Source of the DNA: an uncultured Tropicimonas sp.
Lineage (GTDB): Bacteria; Pseudomonadota; Alphaproteobacteria; Rhodobacterales; Rhodobacteraceae
Direction: 5' to 3'
Length of the DNA: 64,000 bases
NCBI GenBank assembly: GCA_947495685.1
Contig: CANLZY010000010.1
Location: 96,073-160,072 of the forward strand
Position 1 is the stretch's first letter. Each line of letters starts with the position of its first letter. Below the pieces are notes generated by a model. The model was not told where the DNA came from. It saw only the letters and a list, made by a program, of their open reading frames with translations, and searched no databases. The position numbers and the translations under genes were made by a program. Positions 36,303 to 45,362 of this stretch are shown here, piece by piece.

Positions 36303-37316
36303 TCAGACGGTTTCGACGTAGCTGGCGTTGACCAGCGTATCGAGCGTGATCCCGGCATCCACCAGATCTTCGGACTGGAACCACGCCAACTGGTCCTCGA
36401 CGGACGCCATGTTCAGTGCCGCGCCTTCGTTCAGGCGCATGGTCCCGGCGATGATCCCCGGCGCCGCCTTCTCGCGCGGACGGTCGGTATAGACGTACTT
36501 GTGGATCAGGTCGACCATCGCGTTCACGCCGTCGTCACCGCCGGCCTTGTCGATCATTGCGGCGTTGTAGTCGGCCACACCCTGCGAATAGGCTCCGAGG
36601 AAGCCCTTGACCAGATCTGCCTCGCCCGACGCGTTCTTCTCCGAGGTGAACACGGTCGTGACCTGATAGTTCGGGATATAATCCGACACGTTGCCGATGA
36701 TGTGCACCGCACCCGAACCGGCGAGCGGCTTGGCGATATGGGGCACGATGGACCAGGCGTCGATCTGCCCGGATTTCAGCGCTCCGATGATCGCGCCAAC
36801 CTTCTGCAGCGGCTTGAACTTGACGGTCACGCCCTCGGCGGCAGCGATCTTGGACCCCATGTAGTGGAAGGACGACCCGGCGGTCGACATCCCGAAGGTC
36901 TTGCCATCCAGCCCCGCCGGCGTGGTCAACCCGGCCTTGAAGGCAGCGTCGGAGGCCAGGATCTTCTGCCCATCGATGCCCTTTTCCTCGGACAACCCGC
37001 CGCCAATCACCTTGACCGCGCCCTTTTCGGCCAACGAGATCAACCCGCCGGAAATTGCCGTAACGCCAAAATCGACATCGCCGGAGGCAATGGCCACGGC
37101 CATCGGTTGCGCCGCCTGGAAGAACTTAAGCTCCACATCCTGCCCGGCATCGGCAAAGTAGCCGCGCTCATAGGCGACAAAGCTTCCGGCATGACTGGTA
37201 AAGCGCAGTGCGCCCACTACAATCTTGCGATTCTGGGCCAACGCCGGGGCGGCAAGCGCCGTCGCGGTGGCGGCCCCGAACAGGCCAAGAGCGTGGCGTC
37301 GGTTGAAATGGGTCAT
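36303..37316 (-). CDS. ABC transporter substrate-binding protein, NitT/TauT family
   Basis: 337-residue periplasmic binding protein of the NMT1/SsuA/TauA class. The N-terminus (FNRRHALGLFGAATATALAA, cleavage near ALAQ) has a twin-arginine pair and resembles a Tat signal. The mature part begins KIVVGALRFTSHAG and contains the family hinge pieces GDVDFGVTAISGGLISLA and DGKTFGMSTAGSSFHY. The start at 37316 is set by the strong CAGGGAGG ribosome site. First gene of the importer operon, 192 bp after the dehydrogenase gene. Confidence 0.9.
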   Translation of the reverse strand: MTHFNRRHALGLFGAATATALAAPALAQNRKIVVGALRFTSHAGSFVAYERGYFADAGQDVELKFFQAAQPMAVAIASGDVDFGVTAISGGLISLAEKGAVKVIGGGLSEEKGIDGQKILASDAAFKAGLTTPAGLDGKTFGMSTAGSSFHYMGSKIAAAEGVTVKFKPLQKVGAIIGALKSGQIDAWSIVPHIAKPLAGSGAVHIIGNVSDYIPNYQVTTVFTSEKNASGEADLVKGFLGAYSQGVADYNAAMIDKAGGDDGVNAMVDLIHKYVYTDRPREKAAPGIIAGTMRLNEGAALNMASVEDQLAWFQSEDLVDAGITLDTLVNASYVETV

Positions 37317-37508
37317 GGTGGTTCCTCCCTGAGATTCCTTGTCCGGTCCGTTTCGGGCCCGCAGGCCCGGTCCGGTTATCGTGGCGGACGGCTCGGAGGC
37401 AAGTGAACCCTCCGCGGCGGTTCGCTGCAAGCGCGAACCGCCGAACCCTGCCGGAGAAACCGCCGCACCACGCCCTCCGTCCGCCCGCCTGTCGACGCGC
37501 GCCTTGCT

Positions 37509-38456
37509 TCAGACCACCGGCGTGAGCAGCGGATCCCCGGCAAGAAAGGCCGCGATGTTCTGGCGTTGCAATGCCCCCATGGCCGCCCGGGTCTCGGTCG
37601 TGGCCGAACCGATGTGGGGCAGCAGCAGCGCATTGTCGAGCGCCAGGAACCGCGGATCGATATCCGGCTCGCCCATGAAAACGTCCAGCGCCGCGCCGCG
37701 CAGGGCACCGGTTTGCAGCGCCAGGATCATTGCCTCTTCGTCGATGGTCGACCCGCGCGAGATGTTCACGATGATGCCGTCCGCGCCAAGGGCCGCGATC
37801 ATCTCGGCCGAGACATAGCCCTGTGTTTCAGGCCCCCCCACCAGCGCCACCACCAGGAAATCGACGGCCTCGGCCAGCGCCAACGCATCGGCGTGATAGG
37901 TCCAGCCTGCGGGCACATCCTTGGCCGACCGCGAATGATAGTGGATCTCCATCTTGAAGGCCGCGAGCCGGTCCGCGATCTCGCGACCGATCCGGCCCAG
38001 ACCAACGATGCCCACCTTGCCGCCCGACGCCTTGCGCGCCAGCGGCATGGCTCCTTCGGACGCCCAGGTGCCCGTGCGAACCCAATCCGAGGCCGGCACC
38101 ATCTGCCGGCACTGCGCGATCAGCATCGTGGCCGCAATGTCGGCCACGTCGTCGTTCAGCACACCCGGCGTGTTGGTCACGCGAATGCCACGCGCCTGCG
38201 CTGCGTCCACGTCGATGGCGTCATAGCCGACGCCATAGTTGGAGATGATCCCGAGCTCCGGCAGCAGGTCCATCGCGGCACCGTTCAGCGGCGCGTGCGC
38301 CTTGTAGGCGATGGCGCGGGCGGCTGCCCGGTCGGAGTCCGGCAGGGTTGCGATCTCGTCGGGGGACATCAGGAAACGAACATCACAGGCAGCCTGCATC
38401 GGCACGGCATCCACGTCGGCATAGCCGCCAATGGCAATCAGGAGGGGCAAGGTCAT
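37509..38456 (-). CDS. D-2-hydroxyacid dehydrogenase
   Basis: 315-residue NAD(P)-dependent dehydrogenase of the D-isomer-specific 2-hydroxyacid family (GhrB/hydroxypyruvate reductase-like). The coenzyme loop is VGIVGLGRIGREIA. Catalytic residues are in place: Arg in NISRGSTIDEEA, Glu in FMGEPDIDP, His in LLPHIGSATTETRA. Substrates of the family include glyoxylate, hydroxypyruvate and 2-ketogluconate. It lies 89 bp downstream of the PfkB kinase on the same strand; a kinase plus this dehydrogenase recalls 2-ketogluconate catabolism (KguK/KguD), but that is only inference. Confidence 0.88.
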   Translation of the reverse strand: MTLPLLIAIGGYADVDAVPMQAACDVRFLMSPDEIATLPDSDRAAARAIAYKAHAPLNGAAMDLLPELGIISNYGVGYDAIDVDAAQARGIRVTNTPGVLNDDVADIAATMLIAQCRQMVPASDWVRTGTWASEGAMPLARKASGGKVGIVGLGRIGREIADRLAAFKMEIHYHSRSAKDVPAGWTYHADALALAEAVDFLVVALVGGPETQGYVSAEMIAALGADGIIVNISRGSTIDEEAMILALQTGALRGAALDVFMGEPDIDPRFLALDNALLLPHIGSATTETRAAMGALQRQNIAAFLAGDPLLTPVV

Positions 38457-38545
38457 CGATGAATCCTCGAAAATTCGGTTGGCTCAGGCCCCTCAGTACC
38501 CGGATCGACGCGCCGCGGAAAGGCTTGTACCGACGCGCGGCGCCG

Positions 38546-39457
38546 TCAGGTCCGCAATGGCTGGCGTCGGGCCGGCACCAGCAGTGTTGCCGCATGCCGC
38601 GCATCGAAACCACCGACGCTGGTGGCCGCGACAGCCCCACAGCGGTTGCCCGCCACGAGACATTCCTGCAGGTCGGCCTCCTCCAGCCAGCGGTCTATGA
38701 AGCCAGCGTTAAAGGCATCCCCCGCCCCGGTCGTATCGACAAGGCTGATCTTGCGCGCGGGTGCCTCGACCATGCCCTCCGCGCTCCAGGCCCGGGAGCC
38801 CTCGGCCCCCCGTTTCTCGACCGTCAACGGTGCAAAAGGGGCCGTCAAGCCGATCGACTGCAACCATTCGGCCTCGGCCTGGTTTGGCAGGAAGACATCG
38901 ACCTGCGCGATCAGGTCGGCGATTTGCCCGGCCGTCAGGGTTTCGTCCCAACCGCAATCCAGCGACACGGTCACACCGGCGGCGCGTGCGACATCCAGCA
39001 GTTCGGGACGCTCGACCAGCGTTGCAAGCTCGCCGATATGCATGTGCCGAATCCGGCGGTGGCTCAGCTCCTTCACCGACAGCGGCGGCACCGCGGCACC
39101 GGATCGGCGCGTGACGAAGGCCCGATCTGACGGGTCGACCAATGCAACGGTCAGCTGCGGTTCGGCACCCCGAGGGGCGGGCTTGCAGGCACTCGAGTCG
39201 ATCTGGGCCTCGACGATATCCTCGGTGACGATCACGTCGAACGGGGCTGCCGGCAGCCAGGCCGAGAGGCTGGCCTGCCGCCCGAGGGCGGTCAGGTAGG
39301 CCGCCGTGATGAACGCCCCGCCCCCCGCGTGCAGTTCCGCCCCGTTGGCAAAGATCTCGGTCCCGGCGGTCGGCATGCGCGTCAACCCGGACAGGATGAC
39401 ATCGCAATAGACCCGCCCCAGGCAAAGAATACCGTCGTCTTCGGTCCGTCTCAGCAT
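38546..39457 (-). CDS. PfkB-family sugar kinase
   Basis: 303 residues, ribokinase fold. The phosphate/anion hole and catalytic Asp signature DTTGAGDAFNAGF is near residue 245, and the N-terminal GGGAFITAAYLTALG is the PfkB Gly-rich sugar-binding loop. The ATG at 39457 overlaps the UgpC-type gene stop as TGATG; a GTG one codon upstream is an alternative. Being last in the sugar ABC operon, it probably phosphorylates the imported sugar or a product of it. Substrate not predictable. Confidence 0.87.
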   Translation of the reverse strand: MLRRTEDDGILCLGRVYCDVILSGLTRMPTAGTEIFANGAELHAGGGAFITAAYLTALGRQASLSAWLPAAPFDVIVTEDIVEAQIDSSACKPAPRGAEPQLTVALVDPSDRAFVTRRSGAAVPPLSVKELSHRRIRHMHIGELATLVERPELLDVARAAGVTVSLDCGWDETLTAGQIADLIAQVDVFLPNQAEAEWLQSIGLTAPFAPLTVEKRGAEGSRAWSAEGMVEAPARKISLVDTTGAGDAFNAGFIDRWLEEADLQECLVAGNRCGAVAATSVGGFDARHAATLLVPARRQPLRT

Positions 39458-40512
39458 CACAGAGCCTCGCCACTTTCAGCGTCGAACAGGTGCATGTCTT
39501 CGGGGCGGGCGCCAAGGTGCACGACCTGCCCCACGTCCGGTGGCAACCGACCGTCGGCCTTGGCCGTGATCTCGCCGGCACCCTCGACATGAACGTAGAT
39601 CAGGGTTTCGGGTCCCAGTGGTTCACGCACCGTCACGCTGCCCGACAGGACCGGCGCGCCACTGTCCAGGTGCAGGTCGTCAGGGCGCACGCCAAGAATG
39701 ACACGCCGCCCGTCGTCGAGCTCGGCGCCAATCGGCACCTGCTGGCCGGTGTCCAGCCGCACGCCGCCATCGGCCACGGCCCCGGTCACCATGTTCATCG
39801 CCGGAGCACCAATGAAGGTGGCGACAAAGGTGTTGGCGGGGCGGTGATAGACCTCGGACGGGGTGCCGACCTGCTGGATGAACCCGTCCTTCATGATCAC
39901 GATCCGGTCGGCCATGGTCATCGCTTCGACCTGGTCGTGGGTCACAAAAACAATCGTAGTTCCAACACGTTGATGGAGCTTCTTGATCTCGAGTCTCATC
40001 TGCGTGCGCAGCTGCGCATCGAGGTTCGAGAGCGGCTCGTCGAACAGGAACACCGCCGGGTCGCGCACCATCGCACGCCCGATGGCGACCCGTTGGCGCT
40101 GCCCCCCCGACAGCTGGCTGGGCTTGCGTCCCAGCAGGTCGGTCATGTCCAGAAGGGCCGCAACATCTTCGATGCGCTTGTCCTTTTCCGGCCGCGACAA
40201 GGGCGACGAGCGCAGCCCGAACCCGATGTTCTTGCGCACCGTCATATGCGGGTAGATGGCATAGTTCTGGAACACCATCGCGATGTCGCGTTCCTTGGGC
40301 TCCAGGTTGTTCACAACCCGGCCACCGATCTCGATGAACCCGGAGGTCGCCTCCTCCAGCCCCGCGATCAGGCGCAGGGTCGTGGATTTTCCGCAGCCCG
40401 ACGGGCCGACAAGCACGACGAATTCGCCGTCCTCGATCTCGAGGTCGATTCCGTGCAGGACAGTGACTTTGCCATAGGTCTGGACGAGCGAGCGAAGCGC
40501 GAGATTGGCCAC
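39457..40512 (-). CDS. sugar ABC transporter ATP-binding protein (UgpC/MalK type)
   Basis: 351 residues: ABC domain (Walker [17 protein letters not shown], signature [15 protein letters not shown], Walker [18 protein letters not shown]-loop [15 protein letters not shown]) and a C-terminal TOBE/OB regulatory domain ([23 protein letters not shown], and a final [16 protein letters not shown]). It energises the MalF/MalG-like permeases encoded upstream in the operon. Confidence 0.95.
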   Translation of the reverse strand: MANLALRSLVQTYGKVTVLHGIDLEIEDGEFVVLVGPSGCGKSTTLRLIAGLEEATSGFIEIGGRVVNNLEPKERDIAMVFQNYAIYPHMTVRKNIGFGLRSSPLSRPEKDKRIEDVAALLDMTDLLGRKPSQLSGGQRQRVAIGRAMVRDPAVFLFDEPLSNLDAQLRTQMRLEIKKLHQRVGTTIVFVTHDQVEAMTMADRIVIMKDGFIQQVGTPSEVYHRPANTFVATFIGAPAMNMVTGAVADGGVRLDTGQQVPIGAELDDGRRVILGVRPDDLHLDSGAPVLSGSVTVREPLGPETLIYVHVEGAGEITAKADGRLPPDVGQVVHLGARPEDMHLFDAESGEAL

Positions 40513-40515
40513 GGG

Positions 40516-42000
40516 TCAGGATTCCATCAATTGGGAAAAGGCGGTGTCGAGGGTTCGGGCGGCCTGGGTGCGTCGCTGGTCGAGGACGGCGGCTGTTTTT
40601 GCATGCTCCGCCAGCGTGGCGGCGTAGCCATCCAGCGCAGAGGCCAGGGCCGCCGGAGCCGGGCCACCGGGGCGATCACGCTTGGCCACGAAGGCCTCGG
40701 CCGAGACCGCCTCTTCGAAGGCATCATGAGACAGCCCCGTCTGGCGCCCGGTTTCGGTGTAAAACGCACTCGCGAAGGAGTCGTAGCCCCGCGCCAGCGG
40801 TTGCCGGGCGGCGATGACAGCCCGCGCGGTGGCTGCGGCGATCTCGTGCGCCTGCCGAAAGGTCAGCCCCTCGTTGCGCACCAGCGTATCGGCCAGTTCG
40901 GTGATCGTGATGCAAGCGGCATCGGTATTGGCCCGCACCCTGTCGGCATTGATCGAACAGGCCGGCAGGAACGCCGTCAGCAGGCGCAGAACCCGGGTGC
41001 CGCTGTCAAACACCGCATACCCGGCCTGCTGCACCTCGCCCTCGCTGTCGTTCATGTCGGTGAAGGGCGTGTTGTGCATGGTGTTCACCACCGTGTCGCA
41101 GCGCCCCACGGTGACACTGGCCAGGTGCCGCATGTGCTCGATGGGCACCGGGTTGCGTTTCTGCGGCATGATCGAGGAAATCTGCACCAACGCATTGGGC
41201 ACATAGAGCTGGCCGACCTCGAAGGCGGACCAGAAGGCCATGTCCTGGATCAGGCGGCCAAGGTGCAGGAACGGCAACTTCAGGGCCGAATAGAGCCCGG
41301 TGACATAGTCGACCGAGGCGATGCAACCATAGGAATTGAGCAGCGGCTCGCGAAACCCGAGCAGGTCGGCCACGCGGGCGCGATCGATGGGAAACCCCGA
41401 GGTGGTGATCGCGGCTGCGCCCATCGGGCAATGATCGAGCGCCTCCACCGCCGCCTCCAGCCGGGCGATGTCGCGCAGCAATACCTCGATCGCGGCGGCA
41501 AGGTAGTGGCCGAAGGTGGACGGCTGGGCGGGCTGGCCATGCGTATAGGCGACGATCAGCGTGTCGGATTCGGCGCGGGCCTTGTCGATCAGGGCCGCCG
41601 TCAGGGCGCGCAGGTCGTCCAGGATCGCCTCGCTGCGGCTTTGCAAGGCCAGCTTGAACAACGTGTGGTCCATGTCATTGCGCGAACGTGCCGTGTGCAA
41701 CGCCCCGCCGGCGTCGCCCAGCCGGGCGCGCAATTCGGCCTCGACAAGGAAGAAATAATCCTCGTGTTCACCGGTGTAGGTGAGCGCGTCGATATCGACC
41801 TCGGCGTCGATCTCTTTCAGCGCGCCCGCAAGGGCGGCTGCATCGGGCCGCGTCAGGATGCCGGTGTCTGCCAGCATCACAAGGTGCGCGCGGTTGATCG
41901 CCCCCATATGTGCAGCGTAATGGGCCTTCACCCCGTCAAACAGCGGTGCGAGGACGGTGTCCCGATAGGTCGGGTCCGGAAAGGCGGATGTGTCAGTCAT
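40516..42000 (-). CDS. argininosuccinate-lyase-family protein in a sugar operon
   Basis: 494 residues of the fumarase/aspartase superfamily, ArgH branch. Conserved motifs are SRNDMDHTLFKLAL, THGQPAQPSTFGHYLAAAIE and the signature SSIMPQKRNPVPIEHMRH with the catalytic Ser loop. True ArgH is about 460-470 residues and usually sits with arginine genes; here it lies between sugar-transporter permease and ATPase genes. These enzymes cleave C-N or C-O bonds with release of fumarate, so it may split a succinyl- or malyl-conjugated sugar or amino compound. That specific role is inference; a second, displaced argH cannot be excluded. Confidence 0.8.
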   Translation of the reverse strand: MTDTSAFPDPTYRDTVLAPLFDGVKAHYAAHMGAINRAHLVMLADTGILTRPDAAALAGALKEIDAEVDIDALTYTGEHEDYFFLVEAELRARLGDAGGALHTARSRNDMDHTLFKLALQSRSEAILDDLRALTAALIDKARAESDTLIVAYTHGQPAQPSTFGHYLAAAIEVLLRDIARLEAAVEALDHCPMGAAAITTSGFPIDRARVADLLGFREPLLNSYGCIASVDYVTGLYSALKLPFLHLGRLIQDMAFWSAFEVGQLYVPNALVQISSIMPQKRNPVPIEHMRHLASVTVGRCDTVVNTMHNTPFTDMNDSEGEVQQAGYAVFDSGTRVLRLLTAFLPACSINADRVRANTDAACITITELADTLVRNEGLTFRQAHEIAAATARAVIAARQPLARGYDSFASAFYTETGRQTGLSHDAFEEAVSAEAFVAKRDRPGGPAPAALASALDGYAATLAEHAKTAAVLDQRRTQAARTLDTAFSQLMES

Positions 42001-42111
42001 GTCTGGCGATCGTGTTGAGCCTGCATGCAGGCGGTGTTGGCGGTCGCAAACTGCGGCCCTTGGCGGGTTGAGCCGCCGCTTGCTGCAGAGGCGGATGTGT
42101 CGGCCGGCCGG

Positions 42112-42990
42112 TCATCCCTTGAGACCTGCCATGACGACGCCTCGGATGATGAAACGCTGGAAGACCAGGAAGACGACGAGGGTCGGCAGGGTCGAGATCG
42201 CGGCGCCGGTCATGATCAGCTCCCAGGCGACGTCGGCCTCGTCGCCGAACGAGGACAGGCCCACCGGCAAGGTGTACATCTCGACCGAGTTGGTGACGAT
42301 GAGCGGCCAGATGAAGGCTGTCCAGTTGCCGAGGAAGACAAAGATCGCAAGGGCGGCCAGCGCCGGGCGGACCAGGGGCATTGCGACCGTCCACCAGATC
42401 TGGAACTCGTTCAGGCCATCGATGCGCGCGGCCTCGATGAAGTCGTTCGGGACCGTCTCGAAGAACTGCTTCATGAGGAAGGTGCCGAAGGCCGTCATCA
42501 GGCCCGGGAACATGATGCCCCAGTAGGTGTCGAGCCAGCCAAATTGCTGGGACATCAGGTACCAGGGGATCACCAGCATCTCGGTCGGGATCATCAGCGT
42601 GCTGAGGATGGCGATAAAGATGATGTAGCGGCCCGGAAACCGGAACTTGCACAGCGTGTAGCCGACGAGACTGTCAAAGAAGATGTTGCACAGCGTCGTG
42701 ACGGTGGCGATGACGATGGAGTTGATGAACCAGCCAAAGAACCGCCCGTCTTCCAGCACGTAGGTATAGTTCTCGAGTGTCGGCTCCTTGGGGATCAGGT
42801 TCACGTTGTAGACTTCGTGCGGCCATTTCAACGAGGTCGACAGCATGTAGACGATCGGCATAATCATCATGATCCCGCCGAGGAACAGGATGATCCAGCG
42901 CAGGATCTGGCCCATGTTGGCCGGACGTCGCGGAGCGCGGGTGTTCAGCAAGGCCGCCGAGGTGGGGCGGATCTGGTCGGTGGCGGCCAT
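42112..42990 (-). CDS. sugar ABC transporter permease, MalG/UgpE type
   Basis: 292-residue permease with six membrane helices. The EAA coupling motif region EAARIDGLNEFQIWWTVAMP is clear. The ATG at 42990 overlaps the stop of the MalF-type gene by one base. It carries the longer N-terminal cytoplasmic stretch common in this subfamily. About 110 bp without a gene separate it from the lyase gene. Confidence 0.94.
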   Translation of the reverse strand: MAATDQIRPTSAALLNTRAPRRPANMGQILRWIILFLGGIMMIMPIVYMLSTSLKWPHEVYNVNLIPKEPTLENYTYVLEDGRFFGWFINSIVIATVTTLCNIFFDSLVGYTLCKFRFPGRYIIFIAILSTLMIPTEMLVIPWYLMSQQFGWLDTYWGIMFPGLMTAFGTFLMKQFFETVPNDFIEAARIDGLNEFQIWWTVAMPLVRPALAALAIFVFLGNWTAFIWPLIVTNSVEMYTLPVGLSSFGDEADVAWELIMTGAAISTLPTLVVFLVFQRFIIRGVVMAGLKG

Positions 42991-43877
42991 CAGCTGTCCC
43001 TCAGGATGCGAAGTTGCAGAAGGCTGACCACAAGCAGGATCAGGAACAGCACAACCGTCTGGGCAGCGGCATAGCCCATGTCGAAATTGGTGAAGGCGCT
43101 TTCATAGATCATCAGCACCAGCGGCTTGGTGGCGTTCAGCGGACCGCCGGGGTTGTTCGTCGTCATGTTGAAGACGTGGTCGAAGATCCGCAGGAAGCCG
43201 ATGGAGGAGAAGACCACGATGAAGACGATGGTCGGTTTCAACAACGGCAGCGTGATCTCCCACAGCACGGTCCAGGTCGAGACACCATCAATGTGGGCCG
43301 CTTCATAGTAGCTGCGCGGGATCGCTCGCAGGCCGGCCATGAAGATGATGATCTGAAATCCGAGACCTGCCCAGATGGCAGGTGCCAGCACCGCCGGCAG
43401 GGCATTGGTGGTGGAATTCAGGAAGCTGATCTGCGGGATCCCCACGGAGGCGAGGATATTGTTGAACAGTCCGATCGGCACCGGCTGGTAGAACCAGCGC
43501 CAGACCCAGGCCATGGCCACGGCCGAGGTCATGAACGGCAGGAAATAGAGCATCCGGAGAAACCCGTGCATGAAGCGCAGCTTGTCCAGGTGATAGGCGA
43601 TCAGGAAGCTGATCACGAGGCTGACGGGCGTGCCCAGCAGCAGGTAGACAAAGGTGTTCTTGAAGACCTTCCAGAACACCGGATCGTTCCAGAGCTTGAT
43701 GTAGTTGTCCAGCCCGGTCCAGGTGCGCTTGCCCAGCAGGTTCCAGTCCTGAAAGCTGATCAGGATGGCATTGCCGGTCGGATAGAACCGGATCACCGAA
43801 TAGAAGATCACGGGCACGACCAGAAAGGCCCAGGCCCAGACGATCTGCTTCTGGCGAATGGAGAGATTGCGATACAT
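42990..43877 (-). CDS. sugar ABC transporter permease, MalF/UgpA type
   Basis: 295-residue permease, six membrane helices, EAA motif in EAAHIDGVSTWTVLWEITLP. The start at 43877 (MYRNLSIRQKQ) is favoured over upstream GTG/ATG codons because it restores the usual short N-terminus. It follows the binding-protein gene after an intercistronic terminator-like hairpin. Confidence 0.94.
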   Translation of the reverse strand: MYRNLSIRQKQIVWAWAFLVVPVIFYSVIRFYPTGNAILISFQDWNLLGKRTWTGLDNYIKLWNDPVFWKVFKNTFVYLLLGTPVSLVISFLIAYHLDKLRFMHGFLRMLYFLPFMTSAVAMAWVWRWFYQPVPIGLFNNILASVGIPQISFLNSTTNALPAVLAPAIWAGLGFQIIIFMAGLRAIPRSYYEAAHIDGVSTWTVLWEITLPLLKPTIVFIVVFSSIGFLRIFDHVFNMTTNNPGGPLNATKPLVLMIYESAFTNFDMGYAAAQTVVLFLILLVVSLLQLRILRDS

Positions 43878-43917
43878 CGTAAACCTTGTGCGGCAGGGAC
43901 CGTGACGGCCTGACAGC

Positions 43918-43949
43918 AAAAAGGAGGGCCACGGAAAGGTCCGCGGCCC
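43918..43949 (-). terminator. leaky terminator between binding-protein and permease genes
   Basis: 10-bp stem (GGGCCACGGA / TCCGCGGCCC, one G-U wobble, 4-nt loop) at 43926-43949. On the minus strand it is followed by CCTCC and then TTTTT. It lies 16 bp after the binding-protein stop. Partial termination here would give excess binding protein over permease, a common arrangement. Confidence 0.7.
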
Positions 43950-43965
43950 CCAGTCTTCAGGGAGG

Positions 43966-45225
43966 TTACTTGCCGTAGTAGTCGGTCAGGATCTTCTGCT
44001 CGGCTTCGGCGGCGGTCTTGAGGCTGTCGGCAACCGACTGGCCTTCGATGTCGATGCGTTCCACGGCTTCCATCATCACCTGACGCTGGCCGGATTCATT
44101 GGCAAACTTGGTGGTGTGGGCATAGGCGAGGCCACGGATGAACGGCCCGAAGATCGGATCGTTGGCATTGGCTTCGGTCATGCCGACCGAGGGCTTCGCG
44201 GGCAGTTCGCCCACCACTTCGAGCCAGACCTGCATCGCCTCGTCCGAGGTGATGTAGTCCATGAACTTCACGGCGGCGTCGTATTTCTCGCCCTCGGCCT
44301 TGGTGGTGACCGCGTTCACCCAATAGGATGAATAGTTCGACTGTGTGCCATCCGGCCCGGCGGGCAGCTCGGCCACGCCCCATTTCATCCCCCGGATGGA
44401 CTTGAGCGACCCGATCCGGAAGGAACCGTCGATATGCATACCGGCCCGGCCGGCCTTGAACGCCGCCTGCGGCTCGTCCATGAAGCCGAACGACGTCACC
44501 TTATGTTCCGTGGCAAGCCCGGTGTAGAAATCGAGCGCCTTGAGACCTGCCTCGTCGTTGTAGTTCACCGTGTGATAGTCATCGAGATACGGGTCACCGC
44601 CGAACTGGCGTACCAGGACCTCGCGCCACCAGTGATGGTCCTGCGCGTTCATGCCGGCGGTGATGCCGACCTGGGTGATGTTGCCCGCGCCGTCGACCTT
44701 GGTCAGCTTCTTGGCGGTCTCGACCAGTTCGTCCAGCGTGGCGGGCGGTCCGTCAACACCAGCCTCTTCGAACAGGCGCTCGTTGTAGAACAATGCAAGG
44801 CTGCGCACCGCTGTCGGCAGGGCCCAATAGGCGCCGTCGCCCTTCATCGCCTGAACCATCGGGAAGAAGTCCGCGTCGACCTGTTCGGGCGGGAACATGT
44901 CGGTCGGCAGCGGCTGGATCAACTTGGCTTCGACGTAATCGTTCAGCCAGCCATAGAACAGCTGCACCACGTCGGGCCCCTCGCCCGCCGGGATCGCGGC
45001 GGCCACCTTGGTGCGGTAGTCCGCATAGGGGAAGGTGGTCATCGTGACGGTGATGTCGGGGTTTGCTGCCTGGAAATTCTCGATCAGCGTGTCCATCGCC
45101 TCGACGCGGGCATCATAGAAATACTGCCAATACTCGATTTCAACCGCATTTGCGGACCCTGCCAACAAGGCGGCAGTGCTGGTCGCGGTGGCCAGGATCC
45201 ACCCTTTCAGTGACGTCTTTCCCAT
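43966..45225 (-). CDS. sugar ABC transporter substrate-binding protein
   Basis: 419-residue periplasmic sugar-binding protein of the MalE/UgpB-like (cluster 1) family. A signal peptide (GWILATATSTAALLAGSANA) is followed by EIEYWQYFYDARVEAMD, then PYADYRTKVAAAIPAGEGPD, the usual opening of this family. Later GRAGMHIDGSFRIG is the typical hinge segment. The start at 45225 has AGGGAGA upstream. First gene of the operon, divergent from the ROK regulator; palindromes in between are probable operators. Confidence 0.94.
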   Translation of the reverse strand: MGKTSLKGWILATATSTAALLAGSANAVEIEYWQYFYDARVEAMDTLIENFQAANPDITVTMTTFPYADYRTKVAAAIPAGEGPDVVQLFYGWLNDYVEAKLIQPLPTDMFPPEQVDADFFPMVQAMKGDGAYWALPTAVRSLALFYNERLFEEAGVDGPPATLDELVETAKKLTKVDGAGNITQVGITAGMNAQDHHWWREVLVRQFGGDPYLDDYHTVNYNDEAGLKALDFYTGLATEHKVTSFGFMDEPQAAFKAGRAGMHIDGSFRIGSLKSIRGMKWGVAELPAGPDGTQSNYSSYWVNAVTTKAEGEKYDAAVKFMDYITSDEAMQVWLEVVGELPAKPSVGMTEANANDPIFGPFIRGLAYAHTTKFANESGQRQVMMEAVERIDIEGQSVADSLKTAAEAEQKILTDYYGK

Positions 45226-45314
45226 TTCAGTCTCCCTGTTTGGCGACCGCCGGGTGCCCCCGTGCAGCCATATCCGAAAATCGTCATTTGCGTTGTCCGG
45301 TTCTCCGCTATGAA

Positions 45315-45350
45315 AACTCAAGTTGATTGAGTTATCAAGGGACTTGAGTT
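45315..45350. promoter_or_regulatory. operator-like palindromes between sugar operon and ROK gene
   Basis: ACTCAA-GTTGA-TTGAGT (45316-45332) is a perfect inverted repeat with a 5-bp centre. AACTCAAGT at 45315-45323 also pairs perfectly with ACTTGAGTT at 45342-45350. The same half-site (ACTCAAGT / ACTTGAGT) thus occurs in multiple orientations, 90 bp from the binding-protein start and 13 bp from the ROK start. Such sites suit a ROK-family dimer controlling both directions. Confidence 0.6.
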
Positions 45351-45362
45351 AATAAGTGACAC

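Noticed and set aside
39490..42018. 842-codon plus-strand open frame opposite the ATPase and lyase genes
   Set aside because: Spans two well-supported minus-strand genes and has no recognisable domain.
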